A DNA stretch of 27,784 nucleotides, taken from positions 1 through 27,784 of the forward strand of contig QZKK01000024.1 of assembly GCA_003599475.1 (NCBI GenBank), given 5' to 3'. The DNA comes from Desulfobacteraceae bacterium (GTDB lineage Bacteria > Desulfobacterota > Desulfobacteria > Desulfobacterales > SURF-15). Each line of letters starts with the position of its first letter. Within the stretch, counting starts at the first letter, position 1. Position numbers and translations under genes: made by a program. The notes beneath the pieces were generated by a model that saw nothing but the letters and a program-made list of their open reading frames with translations, was not told the origin of the DNA and ran no database searches. Below, in pieces: positions 15,163-22,872 of the stretch.

Positions 15163-17601
15163 ATGAAAGACCAGGCACGTGTCGTGGTGATCGGCGGGGG
15201 GATTACGGGATGTTGTGTGCTCTATCATCTCGCTCTTTCCGGCTTGAAAGATGTGGTCATGGTTGAAAAGAGCGAGCTGACCAGCGGTGCGACCTGCATG
15301 GCCATGGGGCTTCTGACCCAGTTCAACGCCTCCCCCACCATGATGCGTTTCCGCAAATACAGCGCCGAGATGTATGCGGGACTCGACGCCTACGAAAAGG
15401 TCGGCAGCCTGCGGATCGCAGCCGGGAAAACCCAGCATCAGAGCCTGCTGCGGGAGGCAAGCCGGGCCAGGGGAATCGGGCTGGACTTGAATCTCATCGG
15501 TCCGAAGGAAGCCCTTGAAATCATGCCGTGGATGAGCGGTAAGGACCTGTACAGCGCCGTTTACATTCCCCAGGACGGACACCTCGACCCCCACGGCGCC
15601 ACCCATGCCGTGGCCAAAGCCGCCCGCAAGCTGGGGGCCGAAATCTATACGCACACCCGGGTGACCGGAATCGATCTCTCCCCCCGGGGAGAAATTGCCG
15701 GTGTCCGGACCGACAAGGGCAATATTCGATGCGAGATCGTGGTCAATGCCGCCGGCCTGTGGGGCGCCCAGGTGGCGGCCATGGTCGGGGCCCGTATTCC
15801 CTCAACACCGGTGATGCATCAGCATTCCGGCTTCGGTGCGGTTTCCGGAAGCGAGGTGCCGGAGGGCGCCCCCTGCTTCCGGGATACCGAGTACCTGATC
15901 TACGGGCGTCCGGAACACGGGGGGCTTCTGGTCGGCGGCTGGGAGACGAATCCGGTTTCCTGCTGGGAAGACGGGGTGCCCTGGAGTCACAGCGGAACGG
16001 AATTGCCTACGGATCTGGACCGCTTCGAGCCGCTGCTCGAAAATGCCGTCAAACGGTTTCCGTTTCTGGCCGAAGCCGGACTGGAGCGCATCGTCGCTCA
16101 CCCCGACGCGTTTACCCCCGATGCCAATCCCCTGGTGGGGCCGTGGCCGGGCATCAAAGGGTTCTGGCTGGCCTGCGGGTTGTCCATGAACGGGTTCGGC
16201 GGTGCCGGCGGAATCGGAAAAGCCCTTTCCGAATGGATCATCGACGGCGGCACCGAGGCGGATCTCTATGGGTATCATCCGTGGCGTTTCGGCAAAAACT
16301 TCCGGGACCCCTTTTATGCGGCCGCATGCGCCCGCGAATGCTACCGGTACTACTACTATACCCGCTTTCCAAACGACGAAGACACCGAGATGCGGCCCCG
16401 CCGTATCAGCGCCGTTCACCACCGGCTGCAGGACCTGGGGGCTGTTTTCGGCAAAAAGAACGGCTGGGAGCGGGTCAACTATTTTTCAGTCGAGGACCCG
16501 TGGCGTCGTGCGGGCGAAGAGCAGCGGGCATACGGGGGCTGGGTCAAACCTCCCTATTTCGATACGGTGGCTGCCGAGCATCTGGCCTTCCGGGAACGCG
16601 CCGCGATGGTGGATCTGTCTTCTTTCGGAAAGATCGAATTGATCGGCCCCGGAGCCCTCGGCCTGCTTCAGCGGGTGACGGTCAGCGACATGGAAAGACC
16701 CGTGGGATCCGTCGTCTACACCCAGTGCTGCAACGAAAAAGGCGGGATCCTGGCCGACCTCACCATTACGCGTCTTTCAGATGCCCGTTTTCGGGTGGTC
16801 ACCGGAGCCGGGTTCATCGACAACGACATGGGGCATATCAGAGCCCACCGGGCAGCCGGCGATTTGCCGGTGGAAATCCGGGATGTAACCGATGCATACG
16901 CCTCCTTTGCACTGTGGGGGCCTAAAGCCCCGGATATCCTGAAAGCGGTTACCGCCGACGACATTTCAAACGCAGCCCTGCCGTACATGCAGGCCAAAAC
17001 CGTTTCCGTAAACGGCGTAAAGGCCCTTGCCCAGCGGGTATCCTACGCGGGTGAGATGGGATGGGAATTTTACGTGGAAACCGAAAAGGCGATTGTCGTA
17101 TGGGACCGGCTGTGGGAAGCCGGACAGGCTTACGGCCTTTCCGCCGGCGGCTACAAAGCGCTCGACGGTTTGCGCCTCGAAAAAGGGTACCTCTACTTCA
17201 GCGCCGATATCACTCCTCTTGACAATCCATACGAGGCGGGTCTGGGCTTTACGGTCAGCCTGGAGCGCGGAGGCGATTTCATCGGCCGCAGGGCGCTCGA
17301 ACGCATTCGGGAGACCGGTATTACCCGGAAGCTTTGCACCATCGTAATCGGCGGCGAGGACTGGCTGCCGCTTTACGGCGGCGAGGCGGTCGCCGCAGGA
17401 GACGAAGTGGTCACCCGTTTGCGAAGCACCGGCTACGGGCACACGGCCAAGCGGAACATCGGTCTGGCTTATCTGCCCGTCGATCTTGCCGTGGAGGGGA
17501 CCGCTCTTACGATAGAGATTTTCGGGGAGAAAGTGGACGCCAGGGTGGCGCCCCGGATTCTGTACGATCCGCAGGGGCGCGCGTTGAAGGAGCTTACATG
17601 A
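15163..17601 (+). CDS. Second DMGDH-type flavoprotein with GcvT domain (covalent-FAD His replaced by Met)
   Basis: 812 aa and colinear with the preceding protein, so the pair arose by tandem duplication or paralogue pairing. It has the FAD motif VVVIGGGITGCCVLYHL (7-23), but the attachment segment reads LTSGATCMAMGL, with Met46 where the neighbour has His46, so FAD is predicted to be non-covalent. The GcvT-like half (about 445-805) retains NEKGGILADLTI with its Asp, and STGYGHTAKRN near the end. AAGGAG is 6 nt before ATG 15163 and only 24 nt separates it from the first copy, so the two are translated together. It may act on a successive substrate (for example sarcosine after dimethylglycine) or form a heteromeric complex; both are inference. 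The stop codon overlaps an ATG that opens a spurious repeat-encoded frame. Confidence 0.9.
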   Translation: MKDQARVVVIGGGITGCCVLYHLALSGLKDVVMVEKSELTSGATCMAMGLLTQFNASPTMMRFRKYSAEMYAGLDAYEKVGSLRIAAGKTQHQSLLREASRARGIGLDLNLIGPKEALEIMPWMSGKDLYSAVYIPQDGHLDPHGATHAVAKAARKLGAEIYTHTRVTGIDLSPRGEIAGVRTDKGNIRCEIVVNAAGLWGAQVAAMVGARIPSTPVMHQHSGFGAVSGSEVPEGAPCFRDTEYLIYGRPEHGGLLVGGWETNPVSCWEDGVPWSHSGTELPTDLDRFEPLLENAVKRFPFLAEAGLERIVAHPDAFTPDANPLVGPWPGIKGFWLACGLSMNGFGGAGGIGKALSEWIIDGGTEADLYGYHPWRFGKNFRDPFYAAACARECYRYYYYTRFPNDEDTEMRPRRISAVHHRLQDLGAVFGKKNGWERVNYFSVEDPWRRAGEEQRAYGGWVKPPYFDTVAAEHLAFRERAAMVDLSSFGKIELIGPGALGLLQRVTVSDMERPVGSVVYTQCCNEKGGILADLTITRLSDARFRVVTGAGFIDNDMGHIRAHRAAGDLPVEIRDVTDAYASFALWGPKAPDILKAVTADDISNAALPYMQAKTVSVNGVKALAQRVSYAGEMGWEFYVETEKAIVVWDRLWEAGQAYGLSAGGYKALDGLRLEKGYLYFSADITPLDNPYEAGLGFTVSLERGGDFIGRRALERIRETGITRKLCTIVIGGEDWLPLYGGEAVAAGDEVVTRLRSTGYGHTAKRNIGLAYLPVDLAVEGTALTIEIFGEKVDARVAPRILYDPQGRALKELT

Positions 17602-17609
17602 AAAAATTC

Positions 17610-17658
17610 GAAATCCGAATCTCGAAATCCGAAACAAATACAAAATCCAAAATCAGAA
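17610..17658. repeat. Heptamer array of GAAATCC type, copy B
   Basis: Units GAAATCC, GAATCTC, GAAATCC, GAAACAA, ATACAAA, ATCCAAA, ATCAGAA, starting 8 nt after the second flavoprotein stop. It is related to copy A at 10341-10396. Confidence 0.85.
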
Positions 17659-17688
17659 TGCCCCAAACCGTTGTCAGTTTCATGCTTT

Positions 17689-17727
17689 GATCAAATGCCG
17701 GAGGCGGCACGGTCCGGCTTGTGTGAA
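17689..17727. repeat. 39-nt direct repeat, copy 1
   Basis: An exact 39-nt sequence starting GATCAAATGCCGGAGGCGGC and ending TTGTGTGAA. The second copy starts at 17786. A partial inverted relative (CCGG...CCGG, one substitution and one indel) is at 20780-20798. Confidence 0.9.
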
Positions 17728-17737
17728 ACTTCAAAGG

Positions 17738-17765
17738 GTTCAGTGTTCAGTGTTCAGCGTTCAGG
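17738..17765. repeat. GTTCAGN heptamer array
   Basis: Four units GTTCAGT, GTTCAGT, GTTCAGC, GTTCAGG, lying between the two 39-nt direct repeats. It is the reverse-complement type of the CTGAACN arrays. Confidence 0.9.
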
Positions 17766-17785
17766 AGTTTTGAGTTTCCAGCTTC

Positions 17786-17824
17786 GATCAAATGCCGGAG
17801 GCGGCACGGTCCGGCTTGTGTGAA
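17786..17824. repeat. 39-nt direct repeat, copy 2
   Basis: Identical to 17689-17727, 97 nt downstream. It ends 19 nt before the methyltransferase start codon, so it lies within that gene's leader. Confidence 0.9.
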
Positions 17825-17843
17825 GTGATCCGGAGAATGCAGC

Positions 17844-19127
17844 ATGATGAATATCGATGATGCCATCGCCAGAGCCCCGGAAGCGTACCGCAGGCCGTTG
17901 CGTGAGGAAAAGCAGTCTTACGAGCGGATTCACGAAACCACAAAGGTGGTATTGGCCGAAGTGGGGATCGAGACCCGAAACCGGCAGGTTATTTCACTGT
18001 TAGAGGCAACCGGTCTGGCAGGTTACGACGAGTCCGTCTCCCGGATCTATCTGCTTCCCGACCTGATCGATCGAAGCCTCGATTCGGCGGCAAAGACCTT
18101 TGCCGGAGACGAAGGAATGAACACCCTGGGAATCGGCGGGATTCCCCCTTTTCTGTACCGGGAAACGGATGCGTTTCCCATGCCGGCAACCTACGAAGAG
18201 CTGGAACATCTCGTGGCGGTCATCGGGGATAACCTCGATGTGGTGCGCTTCCTGAGTCAGCCGGTCAAGGTGCACAAGGGCGATCCGCTCCGGTGCAACC
18301 GGATCATGGACCGGCTCCAAAACTGTCTTAAGGTCACCTGCAGCGCCTACATGAACGATGCGGATGCGGTCAAATGGTTTTCCGGCCGCAAGGACTGGCA
18401 CGACTCCATCTGCGGGGTCAAATCACCGCTGACCTGCATGGATCCCATGATGGACGCCCTGATCCGAAGCGCCGAAGCGGGCAACAACCTGCGCCTGACC
18501 ACCATGCCGCTTGCCGGCCGAACCGCTCCCCATTCACCGGAAGCGTGCATGGTCATCACGCATGCAGAGGTGATGTTCATGCTGGCCGTGGCCCAGACCG
18601 TCACCCCCGGCATGCTGTGCATGTTCGGCGGGATGCCTTGTACCACCCGGCCGTCCGGTGACCTGGCCTATTCCCATGATGCCATGGATCTGTTAAATGT
18701 TGCCGTAGCCCGTCTCAATATGTGGGTGACCGGGCTTCCCACCGTTCAATCCGGCGGCAGCACCGAAGCCAAAGAGCCAGGCCGTCAGGCCCTGGCAGAC
18801 GGCATCCGCGGCCGGGGGATCCTGTGTGATTTCGGAGTTCACAATGCCCGGCACTGCTTCGGCGTTTTGGACAATCTCAATTTTTTCAGCGAAACCGCGT
18901 TTATCGCAGACTGCGAGGCCCATCGGCAGTACTTGTCGGGCAAACCGGCCTCCCATGGACTCAAACCGCTGTTTCTGCCTCGCGACGAGCAGGCCTTCGA
19001 GGTGATTCAGCGGGTGGCCGGCTGCGACTATCATATGGATTATCACACCACGGCCCATTTCAGCGACTTTGATGATTGGGCCACAGATGTCATAGAAAAA
19101 AAACTGCTTCCTCCTCCCGGGGACTGA
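17844..19127 (+). CDS. MttB-superfamily (trimethylamine methyltransferase-like) protein, non-pyrrolysine
   Basis: 427 aa and recognisable as COG5598/MttB superfamily from an N-terminal helical segment (YERIHETTKVVLAEVGIE), FPMPATYEELEHLV, the barrel core HAEVMFMLAVAQTVTPG, and GLPTVQSGGSTEAKEPG near residue 297. The frame is uninterrupted, so there is no in-frame amber codon for pyrrolysine. It therefore belongs with non-Pyl members such as glycine-betaine methyltransferase MtgB and carnitine/proline-betaine demethylases, which pass a methyl group to a corrinoid protein. It is shorter than the ~470-490 aa usual in the family. No corrinoid protein, activator or methyl-THF transferase gene is adjacent. 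Context suggests it removes the first methyl from a quaternary amine before the flavoproteins act; the exact substrate is unknown. GGAG is 8 nt before ATG 17844. Confidence 0.85.
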   Translation: MMNIDDAIARAPEAYRRPLREEKQSYERIHETTKVVLAEVGIETRNRQVISLLEATGLAGYDESVSRIYLLPDLIDRSLDSAAKTFAGDEGMNTLGIGGIPPFLYRETDAFPMPATYEELEHLVAVIGDNLDVVRFLSQPVKVHKGDPLRCNRIMDRLQNCLKVTCSAYMNDADAVKWFSGRKDWHDSICGVKSPLTCMDPMMDALIRSAEAGNNLRLTTMPLAGRTAPHSPEACMVITHAEVMFMLAVAQTVTPGMLCMFGGMPCTTRPSGDLAYSHDAMDLLNVAVARLNMWVTGLPTVQSGGSTEAKEPGRQALADGIRGRGILCDFGVHNARHCFGVLDNLNFFSETAFIADCEAHRQYLSGKPASHGLKPLFLPRDEQAFEVIQRVAGCDYHMDYHTTAHFSDFDDWATDVIEKKLLPPPGD

Positions 19128-19130
19128 TCG

Positions 19131-19172
19131 AGGTCAGAAAGACAGAGGACGGAAGACAGAAGTCCGATGATG
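19131..19172. repeat. Degenerate heptamer array after the methyltransferase gene
   Basis: Six 7-nt steps (AGGTCAG, AAAGACA, GAGGACG, GAAGACA, GAAGTCC, GATGATG) starting 3 nt after the stop codon. It is less regular than the other arrays. Confidence 0.6.
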
Positions 19173-19300
19173 ACCGAGATCCGGTTGCAGGGGCGATCCT
19201 GGAGCCATAGGAAATTTTTAACCTCTGAACGGTTACCGGGGTATTCATCTTTCACTTCCCGTCCCGGCGGGTTTCGAATCGATGCATCGTGGTTGGTGAT

Positions 19301-20020
19301 ATGCTTAAAGCAATTGAAATAACTAAAAAATTCGGCCAACTCGTTGCCGTGGACCGTCTCTCGTTCGAGGTTCAAAGGGGGCAGATCTACGGGATCGCCG
19401 GTCCCAACGGGGCGGGAAAGTCCACCGTCTTCAACCTGGTTACCGGATTCTACTCCTATGAGGGCCGCATCGAATTCGAAGGTCGAAATCTTTCCGGTCT
19501 TCCGCCCTATCGGATCGCGCAGGCAGGCATCGCCCGCACGTTCCAGATTCCCCAGATCTTTCCCAGTCTCACCGTGAAAGAAAGCATCCGTGTGGGGAGC
19601 CGGTTCGGTGCCCTCGGGGGGTTGGATCCGGCCCATGTGGAAGCGATCCTCTGTTTCGTGGGGCTCGAAGATGAACAGACCCGGAAGACCGGCCGGCTCA
19701 ATCTGCTGGGGAAGAAAAAGCTGATGATCGGTGCGGCCCTGGCGATAAAACCGAAAATTCTCATGCTGGACGAACCCATGGCGGGGTCCAATGCCGCAGA
19801 GATCAAAGCCCTGATGGAACTGATCCGCCGAATCAACAGGGAGCTCGAGATTACCGTCATCATCATCGAACATTTCATGAAGGTGCTCACCGAACTTACG
19901 GAAGAGCTGCTGATCATCGAGTCGGGCAGGATGATCTGCTGCGACGCCCCGAAAATCGTCACCCGCAACCAGAGAGTCATCGAGTGCTACCTGGGGGATG
20001 CCTATGCTGAATGTAGCTGA
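19301..20020 (+). CDS. livG: LIV-type ABC transporter ATP-binding protein (LivG-like), degenerate signature motif
   Basis: 239 aa; the cytoplasmic ATPase of a branched-chain-amino-acid-type importer. Walker A GPNGAGKST is at 34-42, a LivG-type Q-loop region (ARTFQIPQIFPSLTV) follows, Walker B LMLDEP is at about 154-159 and the switch histidine is in IIIEHFMK. The ABC signature, usually of the form LAYGDQRR or LSGGQ, reads LNLLGKKK and appears one residue short, so the composite ATP site it forms with LivF may be weak. The frame is open to GTG 19289, but ATG 19301 begins where homologues do. The 3' end overlaps livF. The substrate is more likely a methylated amine or amino-acid derivative than leucine, judged from the neighbours. 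Confidence 0.9.
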   Translation: MLKAIEITKKFGQLVAVDRLSFEVQRGQIYGIAGPNGAGKSTVFNLVTGFYSYEGRIEFEGRNLSGLPPYRIAQAGIARTFQIPQIFPSLTVKESIRVGSRFGALGGLDPAHVEAILCFVGLEDEQTRKTGRLNLLGKKKLMIGAALAIKPKILMLDEPMAGSNAAEIKALMELIRRINRELEITVIIIEHFMKVLTELTEELLIIESGRMICCDAPKIVTRNQRVIECYLGDAYAECS

Positions 20021-20708
20021 TCTCAAGGCTTATTACGGAGAGGCGCAGGTTCTGAAAGATGTCTCCATCTCCGTGGATCATGGGCAGGTGGTGGTTATGC
20101 TCGGTCCCAACGGCCACGGAAAGAGTACGCTGCTCAAAGCCATCTGCGGCCTTGCCGAGAAGGTAGAGGGACGGATCACTTATCGGGATCGCGATATTCA
20201 AGGGCTGGCAACGGATAAGATCGTCGACATGGGCATTACTTACATCGCGGAAAACCGGGAGCTGTTTCCGCATATGACGGTTCTGGAAAATCTGAAACTG
20301 GGTGCTTATTCCAGAAATGCACGGCGTTATGAAAAGGAGAATCTCGATCGGATCTTTACACTTTTCCCGAGGCTCCGGCAGCGGCAGAAGCAGGTCGCTT
20401 CCACCATGAGCGGGGGGGAGGCCAAGATGCTGGCCGTGGCCCGGGGGCTTATGTCCAACGCCGATTTTCTGTGCATCGACGAACCCTCCCTGGGGCTGCA
20501 GCCAAGCCTGCGGGTCGAGATCTTTTCCACCATCAAGGAGATCAACAAGCAGGGAAAAACCATCTTTCTGGTGGAACAGAATATCCCCCGGATTGCGGAC
20601 CTGGCCGATAAGTTCTACGTCATGGAAGAAGGGCGCATCTCCTTTGAAGGCAGCAGAGAAACGGCGCTTGCAAACGAGCATCTGAAAGAGGTGTTTCTGG
20701 GAATGTAA
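20004..20708 (+). CDS. livF: LIV-type ABC transporter ATP-binding protein (LivF-like)
   Basis: 234 aa; the second ATPase of the importer. Walker A GPNGHGKST is at 34-42 (His38 where Ala is commonest), the signature is the conventional MSGGEAKM, Walker B is FLCIDEP and the switch region is FLVEQNIP. The start is chosen at ATG 20004 because GGGGG (19993-19997) gives 6-nt spacing; the in-frame ATG at 19998 has none. It overlaps the livG end by 17 nt, which implies coupled translation and equal dosage of the two ATPases. Confidence 0.92.
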   Translation: MLNVADLKAYYGEAQVLKDVSISVDHGQVVVMLGPNGHGKSTLLKAICGLAEKVEGRITYRDRDIQGLATDKIVDMGITYIAENRELFPHMTVLENLKLGAYSRNARRYEKENLDRIFTLFPRLRQRQKQVASTMSGGEAKMLAVARGLMSNADFLCIDEPSLGLQPSLRVEIFSTIKEINKQGKTIFLVEQNIPRIADLADKFYVMEEGRISFEGSRETALANEHLKEVFLGM

Positions 20709-20713
20709 GAACC

Positions 20714-20781
20714 GTTCAGGGTTCAGCGTTCAGCGTTCACGTGCATTTTATTGCAAGATGTCAGGTTTCAGATGTCAGACC
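20714..20781. repeat. Heptamer arrays between livF and livH
   Basis: GTTCAGG, GTTCAGC, GTTCAGC, GTTCACG at 20714-20741, then TCAGGTT, TCAGATG, TCAGACC at 20761-20781. The whole livF-livH spacer is repeat-like, and continues into a partial inverted relative of the 39-nt repeat (20780-20798). Confidence 0.8.
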
Positions 20782-20829
20782 GGCCGTGCCGCTTCCGGGA
20801 AACCGAATGCAGCTTAGGATTTTGAATTC

Positions 20830-21729
20830 GTGAACTTCGATGAAGATACCATCTATCTGCTTCTGGAAATCGTAGACGTCATCATCAGCGGGCTGACCAA
20901 CGGCTCCGTCTATGCGCTGATGGCCGTGGGGCTTACTCTGGTCTACGGCGTCACCAAGGCGTTCAACTTCGCCTACGGATCGTTTTTCAACCTGGGCGGC
21001 TATTTTGCCTGGCTGATCATCGGGTCGGTGGGCCTCGTGGGAGGATATTTTTCGATTTTCATTGCGGTGATTCCCGTGATGTTCGCCGTGGGATACGGGC
21101 TGGAAAAAAGTCTGGTGGCCCCCCTGAGAAAACGCGCGGACTGGGAGAACAAAGTGATGATGCTGACCCTGGGGCTGTCGCTTTTTATGGACAATCTATA
21201 TGTGGCGGTCTTTGGCGGCCGCGTGAAATCGCTTCCGCCCATCCTCAAAGGCTCGGCCGGGATCGGAGAGGTGGTGCTCAGCTACCAGGATATCATGATT
21301 TTTATTCTCTCGATTACGGGCATTCTTTTCTTCGGATGGATTCTCAACAGCACCCGCACCGGAATGGCCGTTCAGGCCGTGGCCCAGAATCCGGTAGGCG
21401 CCAAAATCGTGGGCATTCCCCAGGATCGTATTTTTGCCGCCACCTTTGCCATCTCGACAGCCATGGTGGGATTCGGCGGCATTCTTCTCAGCCAGAAGTA
21501 TTTCATCTCTCCCATGTCCGGCGGCGCCATCATGGTGAAATCGTGGGTGATCACCGCCTTCGGCGGCATGGGTTCGATCCGCGGGGGGCTTTATGCGGCC
21601 TTTATCATCGGCATGCTGGAGGCGTTTGTGAGCTGGCAGCTCGGCATGGGCTATTCCATGATCGCCCTGTTTCTTTTGCTGTTGACGACCCTGGTGGTAA
21701 GACCTCGGGGTCTGATGGGAAAAGGCTGA
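20830..21729 (+). CDS. livH: LIV-type ABC transporter permease (LivH-like)
   Basis: 299 aa; an inner-membrane permease with about eight hydrophobic segments. The opening LTNGSVYALMAVGLTLVYGV and NFAYGSFFNLGGYFAW are typical of LivH, as is the C-terminal VRPRGLMGKG. The start is GTG at 20830 with a modest TAGGA 10 nt upstream. No better in-frame ATG precedes the conserved N-terminus. It ends 5 nt before livM, so the two permeases are co-translated. It forms the heterodimeric channel with LivM. Confidence 0.92.
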   Translation: MNFDEDTIYLLLEIVDVIISGLTNGSVYALMAVGLTLVYGVTKAFNFAYGSFFNLGGYFAWLIIGSVGLVGGYFSIFIAVIPVMFAVGYGLEKSLVAPLRKRADWENKVMMLTLGLSLFMDNLYVAVFGGRVKSLPPILKGSAGIGEVVLSYQDIMIFILSITGILFFGWILNSTRTGMAVQAVAQNPVGAKIVGIPQDRIFAATFAISTAMVGFGGILLSQKYFISPMSGGAIMVKSWVITAFGGMGSIRGGLYAAFIIGMLEAFVSWQLGMGYSMIALFLLLLTTLVVRPRGLMGKG

Positions 21730-21734
21730 AGCGC

Positions 21735-22691
21735 ATGAGTTTCAAACGGATGGCGGCAATTATGGGGGGTACGTACGGCATCGTGGCGATGACGCCTCTT
21801 TTTGTGGGGGACATCCGCTTCGTCATGCACATTCTGATCATGTGCCTGATATGGGCGGTGGTCGCCTCCTGCTGGGATGTGATCATGGGCTTTGCCGGTA
21901 TTTTTTCTTTCGGACAGGTGGCGTTTTTCGTCATCGGCGCCTACGCTTCGGCGATTTTTTCGGTGGACCTGAATGTCCCCTCGGCCCTTGCCATTCTCTT
22001 TGCCGGTGCCTTCACCGCTGCCATGGGGGTTTTCGTGGGGCTGCCCTGCCTCAAACTGGCCGGACCCTATGTGGCGCTTGTGACCTTCGGCGTGCACATG
22101 ACCCTGATGCCGCTTCTGCGGGGAGAGATCGGCATCGCTCTGGGTTCGGGCGGCTCTCGGGGAATTCTGACCATCCCCCCGGTCGACCTCTTCGGCTATA
22201 CCTTCAACTCCGCCAATCTGGTCCCCACCTTCTATCTTGCCCTGCTTTTGAGTGTCGTATGCACGGGAATCATCCTGATTGTGATCAAATCCTACTGGGG
22301 GACTGCTTTTCTGGCCATCAAGGATGCACAGGATTTTGCCATGAGCCTGGGAGTGAGCGCCTTCAAATACAAGCTGATGGTCTTTGCCCTAACCTCTTTT
22401 CTTACCGGGGTGATGGGAGCTTTCTACGGTCATTACATCGGCATGCTCTCCACCCGCATGCTGGAGCTGGATCTTTTCTGCACGTTGATGGTCATGCTGG
22501 TGGTAGGCGGCATCGGCCGGTTTCCCGGTGCCATCCTGGGCGCATTCATTACGGTGACGGCAAACGAGCTTCTATCGCCCCTGGGGACCTACCGGGCCGT
22601 CTCCCTTGGCGCCATGGTGGTGATTCTGGTGCTTCTGTTTCCAAACGGAATCATGGGTCTTTGGATCAAACGGTCTGAGGCTGAAGGCTAG
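21735..22691 (+). CDS. livM: LIV-type ABC transporter permease (LivM-like)
   Basis: 318 aa from ATG 21735; an inner-membrane permease with many hydrophobic segments. The family motif region WDVIMGFAGIFSFGQVAFFV, the short cytoplasmic-loop stretch AIKDAQDFAMSLGVSAFKYK, and a C-terminal LFPNGIMGLWIK are typical of LivM. The frame is open far upstream (to 21336), but that part is an out-of-frame reading of livH. It is followed by a 195-nt repeat-filled spacer and the binding protein gene. Confidence 0.92.
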   Translation: MSFKRMAAIMGGTYGIVAMTPLFVGDIRFVMHILIMCLIWAVVASCWDVIMGFAGIFSFGQVAFFVIGAYASAIFSVDLNVPSALAILFAGAFTAAMGVFVGLPCLKLAGPYVALVTFGVHMTLMPLLRGEIGIALGSGGSRGILTIPPVDLFGYTFNSANLVPTFYLALLLSVVCTGIILIVIKSYWGTAFLAIKDAQDFAMSLGVSAFKYKLMVFALTSFLTGVMGAFYGHYIGMLSTRMLELDLFCTLMVMLVVGGIGRFPGAILGAFITVTANELLSPLGTYRAVSLGAMVVILVLLFPNGIMGLWIKRSEAEG

Positions 22692-22762
22692 ACGAAGATG
22701 AGCATCGAATGTTGAAAGGAAAAGATGAACAAACTCGATCGCACAGGAATGGGCGGTTTGGA

Positions 22763-22811
22763 GGTTTAGGTTTCAGGTTTCAGACGGGTGCCGGGTTTCA
22801 GATCTCAGGTG
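22763..22811. repeat. Degenerate GTTTCAG-type heptamer array
   Basis: GGTTTAG, GTTTCAG, GTTTCAG, then degenerate units ending TCAGATC, TCAGGTG. It lies in the spacer between livM and the binding-protein gene. Confidence 0.65.
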
Positions 22812-22830
22812 TTTCGGGCCGGGAACGCGC

Positions 22831-22872
22831 CTGAACACTGAACACTGAACACTGAACGCTAAATACTAAACG
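22831..22872. repeat. CTGAACN heptamer array abutting the binding-protein ribosome site
   Basis: CTGAACA three times, CTGAACG, CTAAATA, CTAAACG, then ACAGGAGG. It repeats the layout at 12666-12693: array, then Shine-Dalgarno, then start codon. Confidence 0.9.

Noticed and set aside
14212..15654. Minus-strand open frame (480 codons) across the junction of the two flavoprotein genes
   Set aside because: It spans the end of one real gene and the start of the next on the opposite strand, with low-complexity Gly/His/Asp-rich composition; a shadow of G+C-rich coding DNA.
17598..17690. Small open frame starting MKKFEIRISKSE overlapping the second flavoprotein stop
   Set aside because: It is a translation of the GAAATCC heptamer array; such peptides recur in genomes wherever this repeat occurs and are not genes.
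17844..19127. Pyrrolysine-containing MttB
   Set aside because: The frame has no internal TAG; it is a non-Pyl superfamily member.
21336..21734. N-terminal extension of the LivM frame to 21336
   Set aside because: This part overlaps livH in another frame and encodes a His/Arg/Gly-rich non-membrane sequence; the real start is ATG 21735.
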